Positions 1 to 8,534 of a DNA stretch of 34,813 nucleotides are shown one piece after another. Position 1 is the stretch's first letter, and every line of letters starts with the position of its first letter. Both the position numbers and the translations under genes were made by a program. The DNA is from Saccharofermentans sp. (lineage in GTDB: Bacteria; Bacillota; Clostridia; Saccharofermentanales; Saccharofermentanaceae), in the NCBI GenBank assembly GCA_016292155.1, contig JAEFBC010000084.1, positions 1 through 34,813 on the forward strand. Reading direction: 5' to 3'. The notes under the pieces are model-generated. The model was given only the letters and a program-made list of their open reading frames with translations, ran no database searches and was not told the origin of the DNA.

Positions 1-38
1 AAATATTGTGGCAAATAAACAGGCGGCTGCCTCAATTA

Positions 39-1835
39 TCAGCCAATGAACTTCAGAGCCTCTATTGTCTTCTCGGCAGTCATATCAATATATTTATCAT
101 CAACGAAACGCTGCGAATAATCAAACAGGATCAGTTTTGCATCAGGCATGCTGTCAACGGCTTTCATGGATTCAGCCTGATTCCTGGGCTCGAGGATCAC
201 TGTCGGTGTATAACATTCAGGAAGCATCTCATAAAGCCTTACAGCAAGCTTCGGTTCATTCGAAAATTCAAGATACTGGTTGCTGAAGAGCTCAGGCTGA
301 ACTATTATCATGCCCTTGAACTCAGATTGTCTTTCAATTCCCGTGTAAAGGGCGATAACGCCTCCTATCTCATGTCCCCACAGATAGATGTTATTCATGT
401 CGATATCAGGGATATAGCGCATCTCATCTATAACTGCATAGAAATCCAGGACCTGCTTGAAATAGACATCCGAGAAAGTCTTATCGCCACTTCCGCCGGA
501 ACGGCTTATTATCTCTGATTCATGTGTATTCTTGATCTGCAAAGCAGCATAACCGTTCTCATTCAGGATGCGTACTACAGAAGAATACATTGAATAATCG
601 CTTCCGAACTTGCCGCGCATTACCACAGTCTTAAAGGGACCTGCTCCTTCAGGAAGGCTCAGTCTTGCTTTTACCGGACTGCCGTCTCTGTAGAATGTGA
701 TATCTTTAACTCTTTCATATTTCCTGCTTACAACAGGTACAGAAGTCTCATAATCAAAAGGAGCTTCGCGCTTTACGGGAGCATCAATGACAGCTTCGCT
801 TACGAGTTCGTCAATAATGCTCTGCTCGTGCTCAGCAGCCTTGGGATTAAGGACTGAAAAGCCTGATACGACTATCAATGCTGCAAGGCTCAATGCTACT
901 GCTTTATAGCTTGTCCTGGCAGGGTGCTTTAAGCTCATGAGTCTTCTTCTCATGGACTTATATCCTGACTTCATTCCGGTTGTCATGGAGAATCTGTAGG
1001 AAGAATCAGATTTCCTCTGCATCAGCAAAAGAAGATCTTCCGCATATCTGTCAGCAGAGCCGCTTCCGTATACTCTTACAACTTCCTCATCGCAGGCCAG
1101 CTCGCAGTCGCGTCCTGACAGGATAAATGCCGCCCAGATCAAAGGATTGTACCAGTTAAGCGCAAGCACAAGATGTCTTACGATGACCCATATAAAATCA
1201 CCGTGTTTATAGTGGCACGCTTCGTGGCAGACAGCATATTCGCTTAAAATTGCAGGGTCGGTGTCAACATAGATCTTATTGAAAAGAAGGAACGGCACTC
1301 CTCTGTGATTGATACCGTATACACCAAGTCCACTCCTGGGATCAGTTCCAATAAACTTTCTGTTGCGCCTGCAGAATACAACAAATCCAGTGTTATAGAC
1401 CGTCAGCAGAACGATCAGCACCGCTGCCACAGAGATATATACAACGTTGAGGATGAGACCGGTATTTACATGTGTTTTTGAGGGGACATTGGCTGCTGTG
1501 ATGCCGCTTGCAGCTTTCTCCGAAGTGACGGCCTGTTCGTCTGCCATCCCGAAAATCATGTCTGAAGCGTCATCTTTTTCGAAATCTTGGGAAGGCAGAA
1601 CATCATTGCTGTACACCTTCTCGTAGATCGCCTGCTCAACATTTGCAGGGATCAGGCTGCTTATCTCTTCCGTTACCGTGACATTGATCTTGATGAATGG
1701 TGAAGCAATCATGTAAAGAGGTATCAGAAGCCATAAAGCATACTGATACCTTCTGGGCATCCTTCCTGCGGCAAGACGCCTGATGAGCATTATGGCAATC
1801 GCTATGAGCGAGACACCGATAATGTAGCGCAGCAT
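39..1835 (-). CDS. BlaR1/MecR1-like M56 membrane metalloprotease with C-terminal alpha/beta-hydrolase-like domain
   Basis: N-terminal TM segments; zinc motif HEACH (HExxH) followed by DCELACDEEV; directly downstream of a BlaI-like gene; C-terminus has hydrolase-fold sequence with GHEIGG at the nucleophile elbow. Confidence 0.85.
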   Translation of the reverse strand: MLRYIIGVSLIAIAIMLIRRLAAGRMPRRYQYALWLLIPLYMIASPFIKINVTVTEEISSLIPANVEQAIYEKVYSNDVLPSQDFEKDDASDMIFGMADEQAVTSEKAASGITAANVPSKTHVNTGLILNVVYISVAAVLIVLLTVYNTGFVVFCRRNRKFIGTDPRSGLGVYGINHRGVPFLLFNKIYVDTDPAILSEYAVCHEACHYKHGDFIWVIVRHLVLALNWYNPLIWAAFILSGRDCELACDEEVVRVYGSGSADRYAEDLLLLMQRKSDSSYRFSMTTGMKSGYKSMRRRLMSLKHPARTSYKAVALSLAALIVVSGFSVLNPKAAEHEQSIIDELVSEAVIDAPVKREAPFDYETSVPVVSRKYERVKDITFYRDGSPVKARLSLPEGAGPFKTVVMRGKFGSDYSMYSSVVRILNENGYAALQIKNTHESEIISRSGGSGDKTFSDVYFKQVLDFYAVIDEMRYIPDIDMNNIYLWGHEIGGVIALYTGIERQSEFKGMIIVQPELFSNQYLEFSNEPKLAVRLYEMLPECYTPTVILEPRNQAESMKAVDSMPDAKLILFDYSQRFVDDKYIDMTAEKTIEALKFIG

Positions 1836-1836
1836 A

Positions 1837-2193
1837 TTACCCTTCCCTGATGATCCTTTTAAGCTCTGCCAACTGTTCTTCAGTGAGCTGATCCGAATCC
1901 AGAAGATTAGAGATCATGAGACCGACATTGCCCTTATAGACTTTATCGAGGAAAGATGTGGTCTCCTCGAGCTCGGCTTCAGACCTGTCGATAACAGGAT
2001 GGAATCTTTTGGCCTTGTCTTCCTGGGCAAAAGTCACAGCGCCCTTTTCAGTCATGCGTTTAAGCATCGTAATGATAGTGTTCTTGGACCATCCCGTAAC
2101 AGGACGGAGCGCTTTGGTAAGCTCTGTTATCGTCATATCGCCATTATCCCAAAGGCAGTCTGCTATCTTCCATTCTGAATCTGATAAACGCAT
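1837..2193 (-). CDS. BlaI/MecI/CopY family transcriptional repressor
   Basis: MRLSDSEWKIADCLWDNGDMTITELTKAL...WSKNTIITMLKRMTEKGAV is a typical BlaI winged helix; ATG at 2193 preceded by GGAGG; the longer ORF to 2265 would run over the promoter. Confidence 0.92.
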   Translation of the reverse strand: MRLSDSEWKIADCLWDNGDMTITELTKALRPVTGWSKNTIITMLKRMTEKGAVTFAQEDKAKRFHPVIDRSEAELEETTSFLDKVYKGNVGLMISNLLDSDQLTEEQLAELKRIIREG

Positions 2194-2220
2194 ATAAAAA
2201 ACCTCCAATACATATTTTAA

Positions 2221-2249
2221 AATATAGCACTCGGGTAGACAGCTATCAA
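2221..2249 (-). promoter_or_regulatory. blaI promoter: -35 TTGATA (2249-2244), 17-nt spacer, -10 TATATT (2226-2221)
   Basis: Consensus-like hexamers with 17-nt spacing, about 20 nt upstream of the SD/ATG. Confidence 0.6.
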
Positions 2250-2251
2250 CC
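2234..2251. promoter_or_regulatory. Candidate BlaI-like operator, GGTAGACAGCTATCAACC
   Basis: 15/18 identical to 3336-3353; overlaps -35/spacer of the blaI promoter; pseudo-palindromic. Confidence 0.6.
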
Positions 2252-2257
2252 AAACTG

Positions 2258-3262
2258 TCATGCACACTTAAGCTTTTTCCGCTCTTCCCTGCGCTCTGAT
2301 CTTATAAGTCTTTTCTGCTTTGCCTCGTCCCAGTCTTTTATGAAGATCAGATATATGACACCTGCAAAGAAGGAATAAAGAGCAAGCATGATAAGGCTTG
2401 CGGCTGACGTTTTATCATAAGCAAAACCGCCGCCGTAGAACTGGTTCTGCAGATACTGCATAAGCGTAATGTTAGTCATGAAGACATCGTACGCATTTCC
2501 GATATAAGAAGGCACCTTATACATGCCGACACCGTCAATAATAGAGATTACGGCTATGAAGAACACGATAGGCTTCATGCATGGCAAAGTAACCCTGGTA
2601 AACGTCTGGAATCTGTTAGCGCCGTCGATCTCCGCTGCTTCCATAACCTCAACAGGGACACCTGTAATGCCGGCAATAATATAGATAAACGAGATCCCGA
2701 AGTGAGAATAGATACTTAAGACGATTATGAAAAAGCGGTCTGACATGAAGAATTTAAAGTCTTCCTCAGTAAAACCGAATCCGTTCATAGCAGATGCCGC
2801 TGTGAGCAAAAACAGAGTGCTTCCGACAGTAGCTACAAAGTGATTAGTAAGGATAAAACCCATATCGGTGCCTTCAAGAAGTTTGGGCAAAAAGAATCCG
2901 GTCTTAAAGATCGTTCTGCCCTTCATCTTAAGTCTTCTGTCGGTGATCATGGCTGCCAGCCAGCAAGTGAATATGAGCTCCGGTATTGCATAGGCAGCCC
3001 ATATCGTCATAGTGTTCTTAAATGCCTTGGCAAATGTTTTTGCCTGGAAGATCTCAACAAAATTAGTATACCAGGGCTCTCCTATGGATGGCAGGAACTG
3101 GGCTTCGGCAGTACCCATTCCCCTCATATGACAGAAGGCAAAGTAAACAGTATTTGCAAGAGGGTGAAAGTAAAAAAACAGGAATGCGGCAGCAAAGGGG
3201 ATCATGAAGATATATCCCCATTTGTTATAATGCCTTTCCAGGTTTGATTTCTTCTTTCTCAT
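2258..3262 (-). CDS. Sugar ABC transporter permease (CUT1, MalF/UgpA-type)
   Basis: Multiple TM segments and EAA loop EAAEIDGANRFQTFTRVTLPCMKP; start placed at ATG 3262 (MRKKKSNLERHYNKWGY). Confidence 0.88.
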   Translation of the reverse strand: MRKKKSNLERHYNKWGYIFMIPFAAAFLFFYFHPLANTVYFAFCHMRGMGTAEAQFLPSIGEPWYTNFVEIFQAKTFAKAFKNTMTIWAAYAIPELIFTCWLAAMITDRRLKMKGRTIFKTGFFLPKLLEGTDMGFILTNHFVATVGSTLFLLTAASAMNGFGFTEEDFKFFMSDRFFIIVLSIYSHFGISFIYIIAGITGVPVEVMEAAEIDGANRFQTFTRVTLPCMKPIVFFIAVISIIDGVGMYKVPSYIGNAYDVFMTNITLMQYLQNQFYGGGFAYDKTSAASLIMLALYSFFAGVIYLIFIKDWDEAKQKRLIRSERREERKKLKCA

Positions 3263-3302
3263 ATCAGTTTCCGGTACAATTTTGAGCCCAAAAATTTGTG
3301 CA

Positions 3303-3320
3303 GGTATACGAATGTATACC
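3303..3320. repeat. Perfect inverted repeat GGTATAC-GAAT-GTATACC
   Basis: 7-bp perfect arms just downstream of the minus-strand -10; possible second operator. Confidence 0.5.
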
Positions 3321-3323
3321 GAT

Positions 3324-3351
3324 ACTATATCACTCGGTAGACATATGTCAA
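3324..3351 (-). promoter_or_regulatory. Promoter of MalF-type permease: -35 TTGACA (3351-3346), 16-nt spacer, -10 TATAGT (3329-3324)
   Basis: Consensus-like hexamers upstream of ATG 3262. Confidence 0.6.
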
Positions 3352-3353
3352 CC
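3336..3353. promoter_or_regulatory. Candidate BlaI-like operator, GGTAGACATATGTCAACC
   Basis: Near-perfect 18-bp palindrome (one mismatched pair), overlaps -35; 15/18 identical to 2234-2251. Confidence 0.65.
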
Positions 3354-3396
3354 GCAATGCTATATTGGCAATATAAGTTCACTAAGTGAGGTATGG

Positions 3397-4260
3397 ATTA
3401 CGGCTGAAAGAGCACTTACAAGAACCATAACCAGAAGAAGAGACACTATTCTTAAAGTGGTCTTGTATACTGTCTGCATAACGCTGACTATATTAAGCCT
3501 GTACCCTATTTTTCTTTTTTTCAAGGATTCATACCAGTATACGTTCATAGATGAACCGACGACCTTCGGAAAACTAATAAATCATCCGTACAAAAAGTTC
3601 TCTAACAACTGGAAAGTCTTCTGGAACGCTTATCAGTATCTGTTCATAGGACTTAAGAATTCTCTCATCGTATCCGTCAGCAGCACGATCCTTACCGTTT
3701 ACTTCTCGGCTCTTACCGCCTATTCGCTTACAGCATATAATTGGAAGCTCAGGAATATCTGCAACACGGTCATTATGGCCGCCATGATGATCCCTTCCAC
3801 CATCGCCACTTACGGATTCCTGCAGTTCATTTTCAAAATGCATTTCACCAACAAGCTCTTTATATTCATCCTCCCGGCCATCGCATCACCAATGACGGTA
3901 TTCTTCATGAAGATGTATCTTCAGGCGTCATTCTCGAAAGAAATGATCCAGGCTGCAAGAATAGACGGAGCCGGTGAATTCAGGATATTTAACCAGATAG
4001 TCCTCCCGATAATAAAACCGGCGGCAGCGACACAGGCAATCTTTGCGTTCGCTGCCAGCTGGAACGACACTTCAATGTCTTTCATAACGATTGCCCAGGT
4101 TGAGAAAAAGACTCTCCCCCTTATGTTCTCGCCTATCTATTATCTGAAGCCAAATGACTTTCCCGTAGTCCTCGCATCGGTTCTGCCGCCCATAATCCTA
4201 TACGCCTTCTTATCCAGACATATAGTCGAAGGCATCTCATTAGGCGGAGTTAAATTGTAA
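3397..4260 (+). CDS. Sugar ABC transporter permease (CUT1, MalG-type); start codon uncertain
   Basis: TM segments and EAA loop QAARIDGAGEFRIFNQIVLPIIKPA; the maximal ORF starts with GTG at 3298 inside the opposing promoter; GAGG at 3388-3391 precedes an in-frame ATT at 3397. Confidence 0.8.
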   Translation: MTAERALTRTITRRRDTILKVVLYTVCITLTILSLYPIFLFFKDSYQYTFIDEPTTFGKLINHPYKKFSNNWKVFWNAYQYLFIGLKNSLIVSVSSTILTVYFSALTAYSLTAYNWKLRNICNTVIMAAMMIPSTIATYGFLQFIFKMHFTNKLFIFILPAIASPMTVFFMKMYLQASFSKEMIQAARIDGAGEFRIFNQIVLPIIKPAAATQAIFAFAASWNDTSMSFITIAQVEKKTLPLMFSPIYYLKPNDFPVVLASVLPPIILYAFLSRHIVEGISLGGVKL

Positions 4261-4267
4261 AAGGGTT

Positions 4268-5047
4268 TTAGAGCGTCTTGAAAATGGAATACTCAGCCCA
4301 GCTGTACTGGGCCATATATTCACCCTTATAGGAATTGACCATTGTTGAGTCGCCTTCAAGATACTTGAACAGGTCGCACTCAATGCACTTCGGGTTTACG
4401 GCAATCTGGCCTCTCTGTCTGATGACCGCATCCTCCGAACCCAGCTCTAGCAAAGTATTAACAAGATCCTGCTTGAGTTTCTTCAAGTAGTCCTGACGGT
4501 CAGTACCGAAATCATCGTCTTCCCAGATGACTGCAATGATCTCACTATTGGTGCACATGGCACCTCTTCTGTCGATGAGGTACGCAAGGAGCTCCTTGGT
4601 CTTCTTATATCTGAACTTGATCGGTTCACCGTGGCTGTAAACTTCAAAATTACCGAATGTAACTGCCTTCAACCTTCCTTCTTCAAAGACGTTGCCGTAT
4701 CTTAAGGTCTCTAAAGCCTTCTTGACCTTCTCGGCCGTTACGGGCTTCATGATGTAGGCTGATGCGAAAATAGAAAATGCCTCACCGGTATAATCGCCGT
4801 AACCTGTAACAAATACGATATTTACCTTCGGATTGATGGCCTGGATCTTCTTTGCCAGTTCAATACCGTTGACATCCCTCATTTCGATGTCGAGGAAAGC
4901 AATATCACAGCCGTTCCTGCCGACGAAGACTTCAGCATCAGTCGTTCTCCTGAATGCGTTGACAGTCTCATTCGGAAGGTTCTCTTTTATGCAGGAAACC
5001 AGAGCTTCCAACGATAATTTCTCATCATCTACAGCTATGATATTCAT
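4268..5047 (-). CDS. Response regulator: REC domain plus SARP/OmpR-like winged-helix output domain
   Basis: IIAVDDEKLS, AFLDIEM (phospho-Asp), KPVTAEKV; C-terminus VTFGNFEVYSHGEPIKFRYKKTKELLAYLIDRRGA resembles SARP/AfsR-type DNA-binding domains. Confidence 0.85.
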   Translation of the reverse strand: MNIIAVDDEKLSLEALVSCIKENLPNETVNAFRRTTDAEVFVGRNGCDIAFLDIEMRDVNGIELAKKIQAINPKVNIVFVTGYGDYTGEAFSIFASAYIMKPVTAEKVKKALETLRYGNVFEEGRLKAVTFGNFEVYSHGEPIKFRYKKTKELLAYLIDRRGAMCTNSEIIAVIWEDDDFGTDRQDYLKKLKQDLVNTLLELGSEDAVIRQRGQIAVNPKCIECDLFKYLEGDSTMVNSYKGEYMAQYSWAEYSIFKTL

Positions 5048-5061
5048 AAAGCGTGTCTCCC

Positions 5062-6474
5062 TTAGTCTTTGGATGCGGCTTCATCACCGTCATCGTCATC
5101 ATCAGGCTTAACGTTGCTCTTCTCACCGGGGAGCTTCGGGATCGTAATAACTGCTGTCGTTCCCTTGCCCTTAGATGAGAACAATTCTAATTTTCCGTTT
5201 ACTCTCTTCTCGATCCTGACCCTTACATTCTCGATACCGATATGTGATCTGCCGTCATCAGCAGGCTTCTTCTTTGTATCAAAACCTACACCGTTATCAA
5301 TAACGTAGACATAGTGATTATCGTAGTCTTCGACCGTGCGGATAATTAGCTTGCCGCCCTTGGAGCTCTTTGCGATACCGTGCTTGACGGCATTTTCTGC
5401 CAGAGGCTGGACCACGAGCATGGGGATGTGAAAATCCGTAGGTCCTATGTCATATTCTATTTCGAGCTCATCATCGAAGCGGAGCTTCTCAAGATCAAGA
5501 TAGTTCTTAACGTGTTCAAGTTCTTTGCTGAACGGAGCCAGCTCGTCGGAAACGAGCGAATCGATGTTGGTCCTTAAATAGCTTGAGAAATTGTCTATTG
5601 CCGTCTGGGCAAGCTTTGTATCCTTTGCGCAGAGATAATAGATGATGTTTAAAACGTTAAACACGAAATGCGGCTGCATCTGTGTGATTACCATGTTGAG
5701 CTGGAGATTCTCGATCTCCTCCTTCTTCTCGGCGATTACCTTATTCTGGTTCAAAAGCACCATATTCTGCTGGAGCACTTTCTTATTAAGTTCCGACTCC
5801 ATGATGGTGATCTTAACATTATTGACGATGAAGATGATAATGAGCGAGATGGCCATTCCTATATTGGTAAGATTAATGCCGGGTTTAAGAACTACCTGAA
5901 GGAGAACCATGATGAATGGTATCGTTATATAGAGCAGCAGGCTGATAATCTGCTTGATCAGGAGCCTTTTCGCGCAGACAACGATCTGGGCAATAACGAG
6001 TGCATATAAGATGACTATCAGGTAGATAGCAAAATTATAATACGGCATTCTCTGATAAACGTTCTGGTCATCGATCAGGTAGTACCAGTGCGTATATTTT
6101 GCGGAGATAATGCATGTCAGAGCGCACCCTGCAGCAAAGCAGTAAGTGAAGTTAGCAATAACATTCGATACCTTCCCCGCTCTGGAAAGATATTTTATAT
6201 AACCTACGAAAAGCGCAACCATCAGATACTGCAGGATCATCATGGTAGCCATAGATCCGTGGAATACGATCTTTGCCCATGGCTCATTTACGTTCTGGCT
6301 GATTACAACGCCTACGTCAAACGTCAGTGCCGCAGCAGCAACGAACTGCATTATGCACATGACGGAATCCGCTCTGTTATTGATCTTTGTTACCAGGAAA
6401 AAATATATTCCGATGCCGGAACATATAAGGATTCCCCAGATCTCAAAAGCTGCCAGTAAGTTCTCAATTGCCAT
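5062..6474 (-). CDS. LytS/YehU-type sensor histidine kinase (His_kinase PF06580 type)
   Basis: N-terminal multi-TM region; QMQPHFVFNVLNIIYYL; VVQPLAENAVKHG; NGVGFD; HIGIENVRVRI; start overlaps the sortase stop. Confidence 0.9.
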   Translation of the reverse strand: MAIENLLAAFEIWGILICSGIGIYFFLVTKINNRADSVMCIMQFVAAAALTFDVGVVISQNVNEPWAKIVFHGSMATMMILQYLMVALFVGYIKYLSRAGKVSNVIANFTYCFAAGCALTCIISAKYTHWYYLIDDQNVYQRMPYYNFAIYLIVILYALVIAQIVVCAKRLLIKQIISLLLYITIPFIMVLLQVVLKPGINLTNIGMAISLIIIFIVNNVKITIMESELNKKVLQQNMVLLNQNKVIAEKKEEIENLQLNMVITQMQPHFVFNVLNIIYYLCAKDTKLAQTAIDNFSSYLRTNIDSLVSDELAPFSKELEHVKNYLDLEKLRFDDELEIEYDIGPTDFHIPMLVVQPLAENAVKHGIAKSSKGGKLIIRTVEDYDNHYVYVIDNGVGFDTKKKPADDGRSHIGIENVRVRIEKRVNGKLELFSSKGKGTTAVITIPKLPGEKSNVKPDDDDDGDEAASKD

Positions 6475-7891
6475 TGCCCGTACCTTCCGGTCTGCGCATC
6501 TGCGCTACTTCTTCAGGTGTCAAAATTCTTATATCTCTATAAACAAAGCATATAACATCAATTATAAACATAAAAGCACTAATTGCGACCATTAACGGTG
6601 TGTACTTATCGCACATGACCACAGGAGTCGTCATATCCTCTGTCAGGAAGAATGAGAGAACGGATGAGACCAGTATAAAGATCTCAATAGCAGTACCGGT
6701 ATTTACCCTTAAGCGGAAGCGCTTAAGCTTATCCTTTAACTTGTCACCATACTTGATTATCGCCATGGCATCAGCGCCGCTGTAACCGTAGCCGGAATAA
6801 AGATCCCTGATCTTCTTTGCTGCCCTGCTCTGCCTGAACTTGATCCTGGTCTTTGTAAGAGGCAGTACTACAACGATGCAGTAGATAACGCAGACGAGAT
6901 TTAAGAATGCCCAGTTATCGGATCCGAAGGGATGGCCGATAGCGGTGAGTTTGTCGATAACAGAAGGAGTCTGTGGAGTATTACCGCCGTTACCTCCATT
7001 CTCACCGCCGCCATTATTGTTAAAGCCGGGTAGGTCTTTAGCGTCAACGGGGGTAGCCTTAAAGAAAACAACGATTCGTCCGTTGGTAATCGCGGATTCA
7101 CATGTCGAGAGCGCGAGGACCAGCGCGGGATCACCGGACTTCTGGAGATCATCAAGGGCCTTTACGCCCTCCTTCTCAAAGCGTTCCAGTGCCTCCCTGT
7201 CAGAATCGGTCAGGATTTTATAGTATTCGGAATTTGAAAGTATATAGTTGATCCTCTCTTTGATCTTGAGAGCATCTTTATCGTAGACATTTTTATTGTA
7301 GGCATCTGTCATCATGACAGCGAAAACATCGAGTTTGTAATAACGGCCGTTGGCATAGAGCCAGCCCGTTTTATGCGAATCGAAATATTCCTTATCCTTA
7401 TACTTTTCGAGGTCACCGAACATCGCACCATTATCCATGTGGTGACCGAAGATAACGTTGTACGGGTCGCTGAAATCATCAGCATTGACCGTCATAAGAT
7501 AGATGGCGCCGGTAATGCTCGTATTGCCGTAGATGTCCTTGGAAGCGTATTCCAGGTCATCCTCGCCCTGTACTACCGGGTAATCGATATTGGTATTGTG
7601 GATCGTAAGCCAGCCTGTGGCATCCTCATTGACTTCCTTAAGTCTAGTAAAGCTGTCCTCATCGTAGTCAGTGCCGCTTCCGTCGCCGTTGCGCTTGCCG
7701 GAATTCTCATCAACTGTCACCGGCAGAGGCTTATACTGCTTGAGTTCATAAGATGAGAATGCGTGCTGGTTGATATAGAACGTGTCATAAAGAGAATATG
7801 CAGCAAACATTATTATGATCACGGCAACAACGGCTACGATAGCTCTCATAACCGTCTCTATGATCTTAACTATGCTGCATACAGTTTTCAT
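6464..7891 (-). CDS. Class B sortase with Gly/Asn-rich linker and C-terminal membrane domain
   Basis: TGWLTIHNTNIDYPVVQ, IFGHHMDNGAMFGDL, ALSTCES, NGRIVV; then GFNNNGGGENGGNGGN linker and about three TM helices. Confidence 0.9.
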   Translation of the reverse strand: MKTVCSIVKIIETVMRAIVAVVAVIIIMFAAYSLYDTFYINQHAFSSYELKQYKPLPVTVDENSGKRNGDGSGTDYDEDSFTRLKEVNEDATGWLTIHNTNIDYPVVQGEDDLEYASKDIYGNTSITGAIYLMTVNADDFSDPYNVIFGHHMDNGAMFGDLEKYKDKEYFDSHKTGWLYANGRYYKLDVFAVMMTDAYNKNVYDKDALKIKERINYILSNSEYYKILTDSDREALERFEKEGVKALDDLQKSGDPALVLALSTCESAITNGRIVVFFKATPVDAKDLPGFNNNGGGENGGNGGNTPQTPSVIDKLTAIGHPFGSDNWAFLNLVCVIYCIVVVLPLTKTRIKFRQSRAAKKIRDLYSGYGYSGADAMAIIKYGDKLKDKLKRFRLRVNTGTAIEIFILVSSVLSFFLTEDMTTPVVMCDKYTPLMVAISAFMFIIDVICFVYRDIRILTPEEVAQMRRPEGTGNGN

Positions 7892-7915
7892 AGTCTGCCT
7901 CTGACTTATTAGGAA

Positions 7916-8494
7916 TTACAGGTTATTACGCCTTATGATCGTAACTACCGAGCCCTTGATCTCTTTTGCCTTAACCATGCCGTAGTAACGGCTGTCCTCT
8001 CCGCCCTCTCGCTTATCCACAAGGATGAAATACTCACCTTCAGGTACTGTCTGCGGGTATTCCTCATAGCCTTCATAGCGGGGCGTTGTGTAGAAGATCT
8101 TAGGTTCATTTACGGCGTTGCCGTTAACGATAAGGGTAGCATCATCAGTGATATCAACAGTATCACCGCCGGCAGCTATAACTCTGCCCAGATAGATCGT
8201 GTCGTTCTTGTTGATGACGACTACCTCATTGATATCGAACTTTCTGTCAAATCTGAAATAAAGGAGAAGATCGCCGTAATCGACTCTCGGGGACATATCA
8301 TTCGACGGAGCCTTCATGATTCCGAAAACGACGCCCAGCATGAGCCATACGAGTATTATGATTATCAGAATACTCAAAAGCGAAAAGTGAAGGGATCTCA
8401 TCTGGGACTTTGCCTTGCCGATCGTCTTCTGCGTACCGGCTGCTGCAGCATTCTCCTCATTTCTCTTCTCAATTGGATTAATTTCTTCACTCAT
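7916..8494 (-). CDS. Signal peptidase I-like protein lacking the Ser/Lys dyad (SipA-like pilus assembly factor)
   Basis: S26 framework PSNDMSPRVDYGDLLLY, IYLGRVIAAGGD, YGMVKAKEIKGSV; Ser position is Asp, Lys position is Gly; ATG 8494 with AGAGGT SD. Confidence 0.88.
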   Translation of the reverse strand: MSEEINPIEKRNEENAAAAGTQKTIGKAKSQMRSLHFSLLSILIIIILVWLMLGVVFGIMKAPSNDMSPRVDYGDLLLYFRFDRKFDINEVVVINKNDTIYLGRVIAAGGDTVDITDDATLIVNGNAVNEPKIFYTTPRYEGYEEYPQTVPEGEYFILVDKREGGEDSRYYGMVKAKEIKGSVVTIIRRNNL

Positions 8495-8534
8495 ATGGCT
8501 ACCTCTTACAGCTCCCCATTGGATTTTTAAAGAA

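Noticed and set aside
6-518. 170-aa plus-strand ORF at the left edge
   Set aside because: Antisense to the M56 fusion; no promoter or SD, no recognisable family.
39-2193. Beta-lactam resistance sensor pair (blaR1/blaI)
   Set aside because: No penicillin-binding sensor domain in the M56 protein and no beta-lactamase in the window; the shared operator points to an ABC permease instead.
7916-8494. Annotation as a functional signal peptidase I
   Set aside because: Both catalytic positions are substituted (Ser to Asp, Lys to Gly), so active peptidase is not supported.
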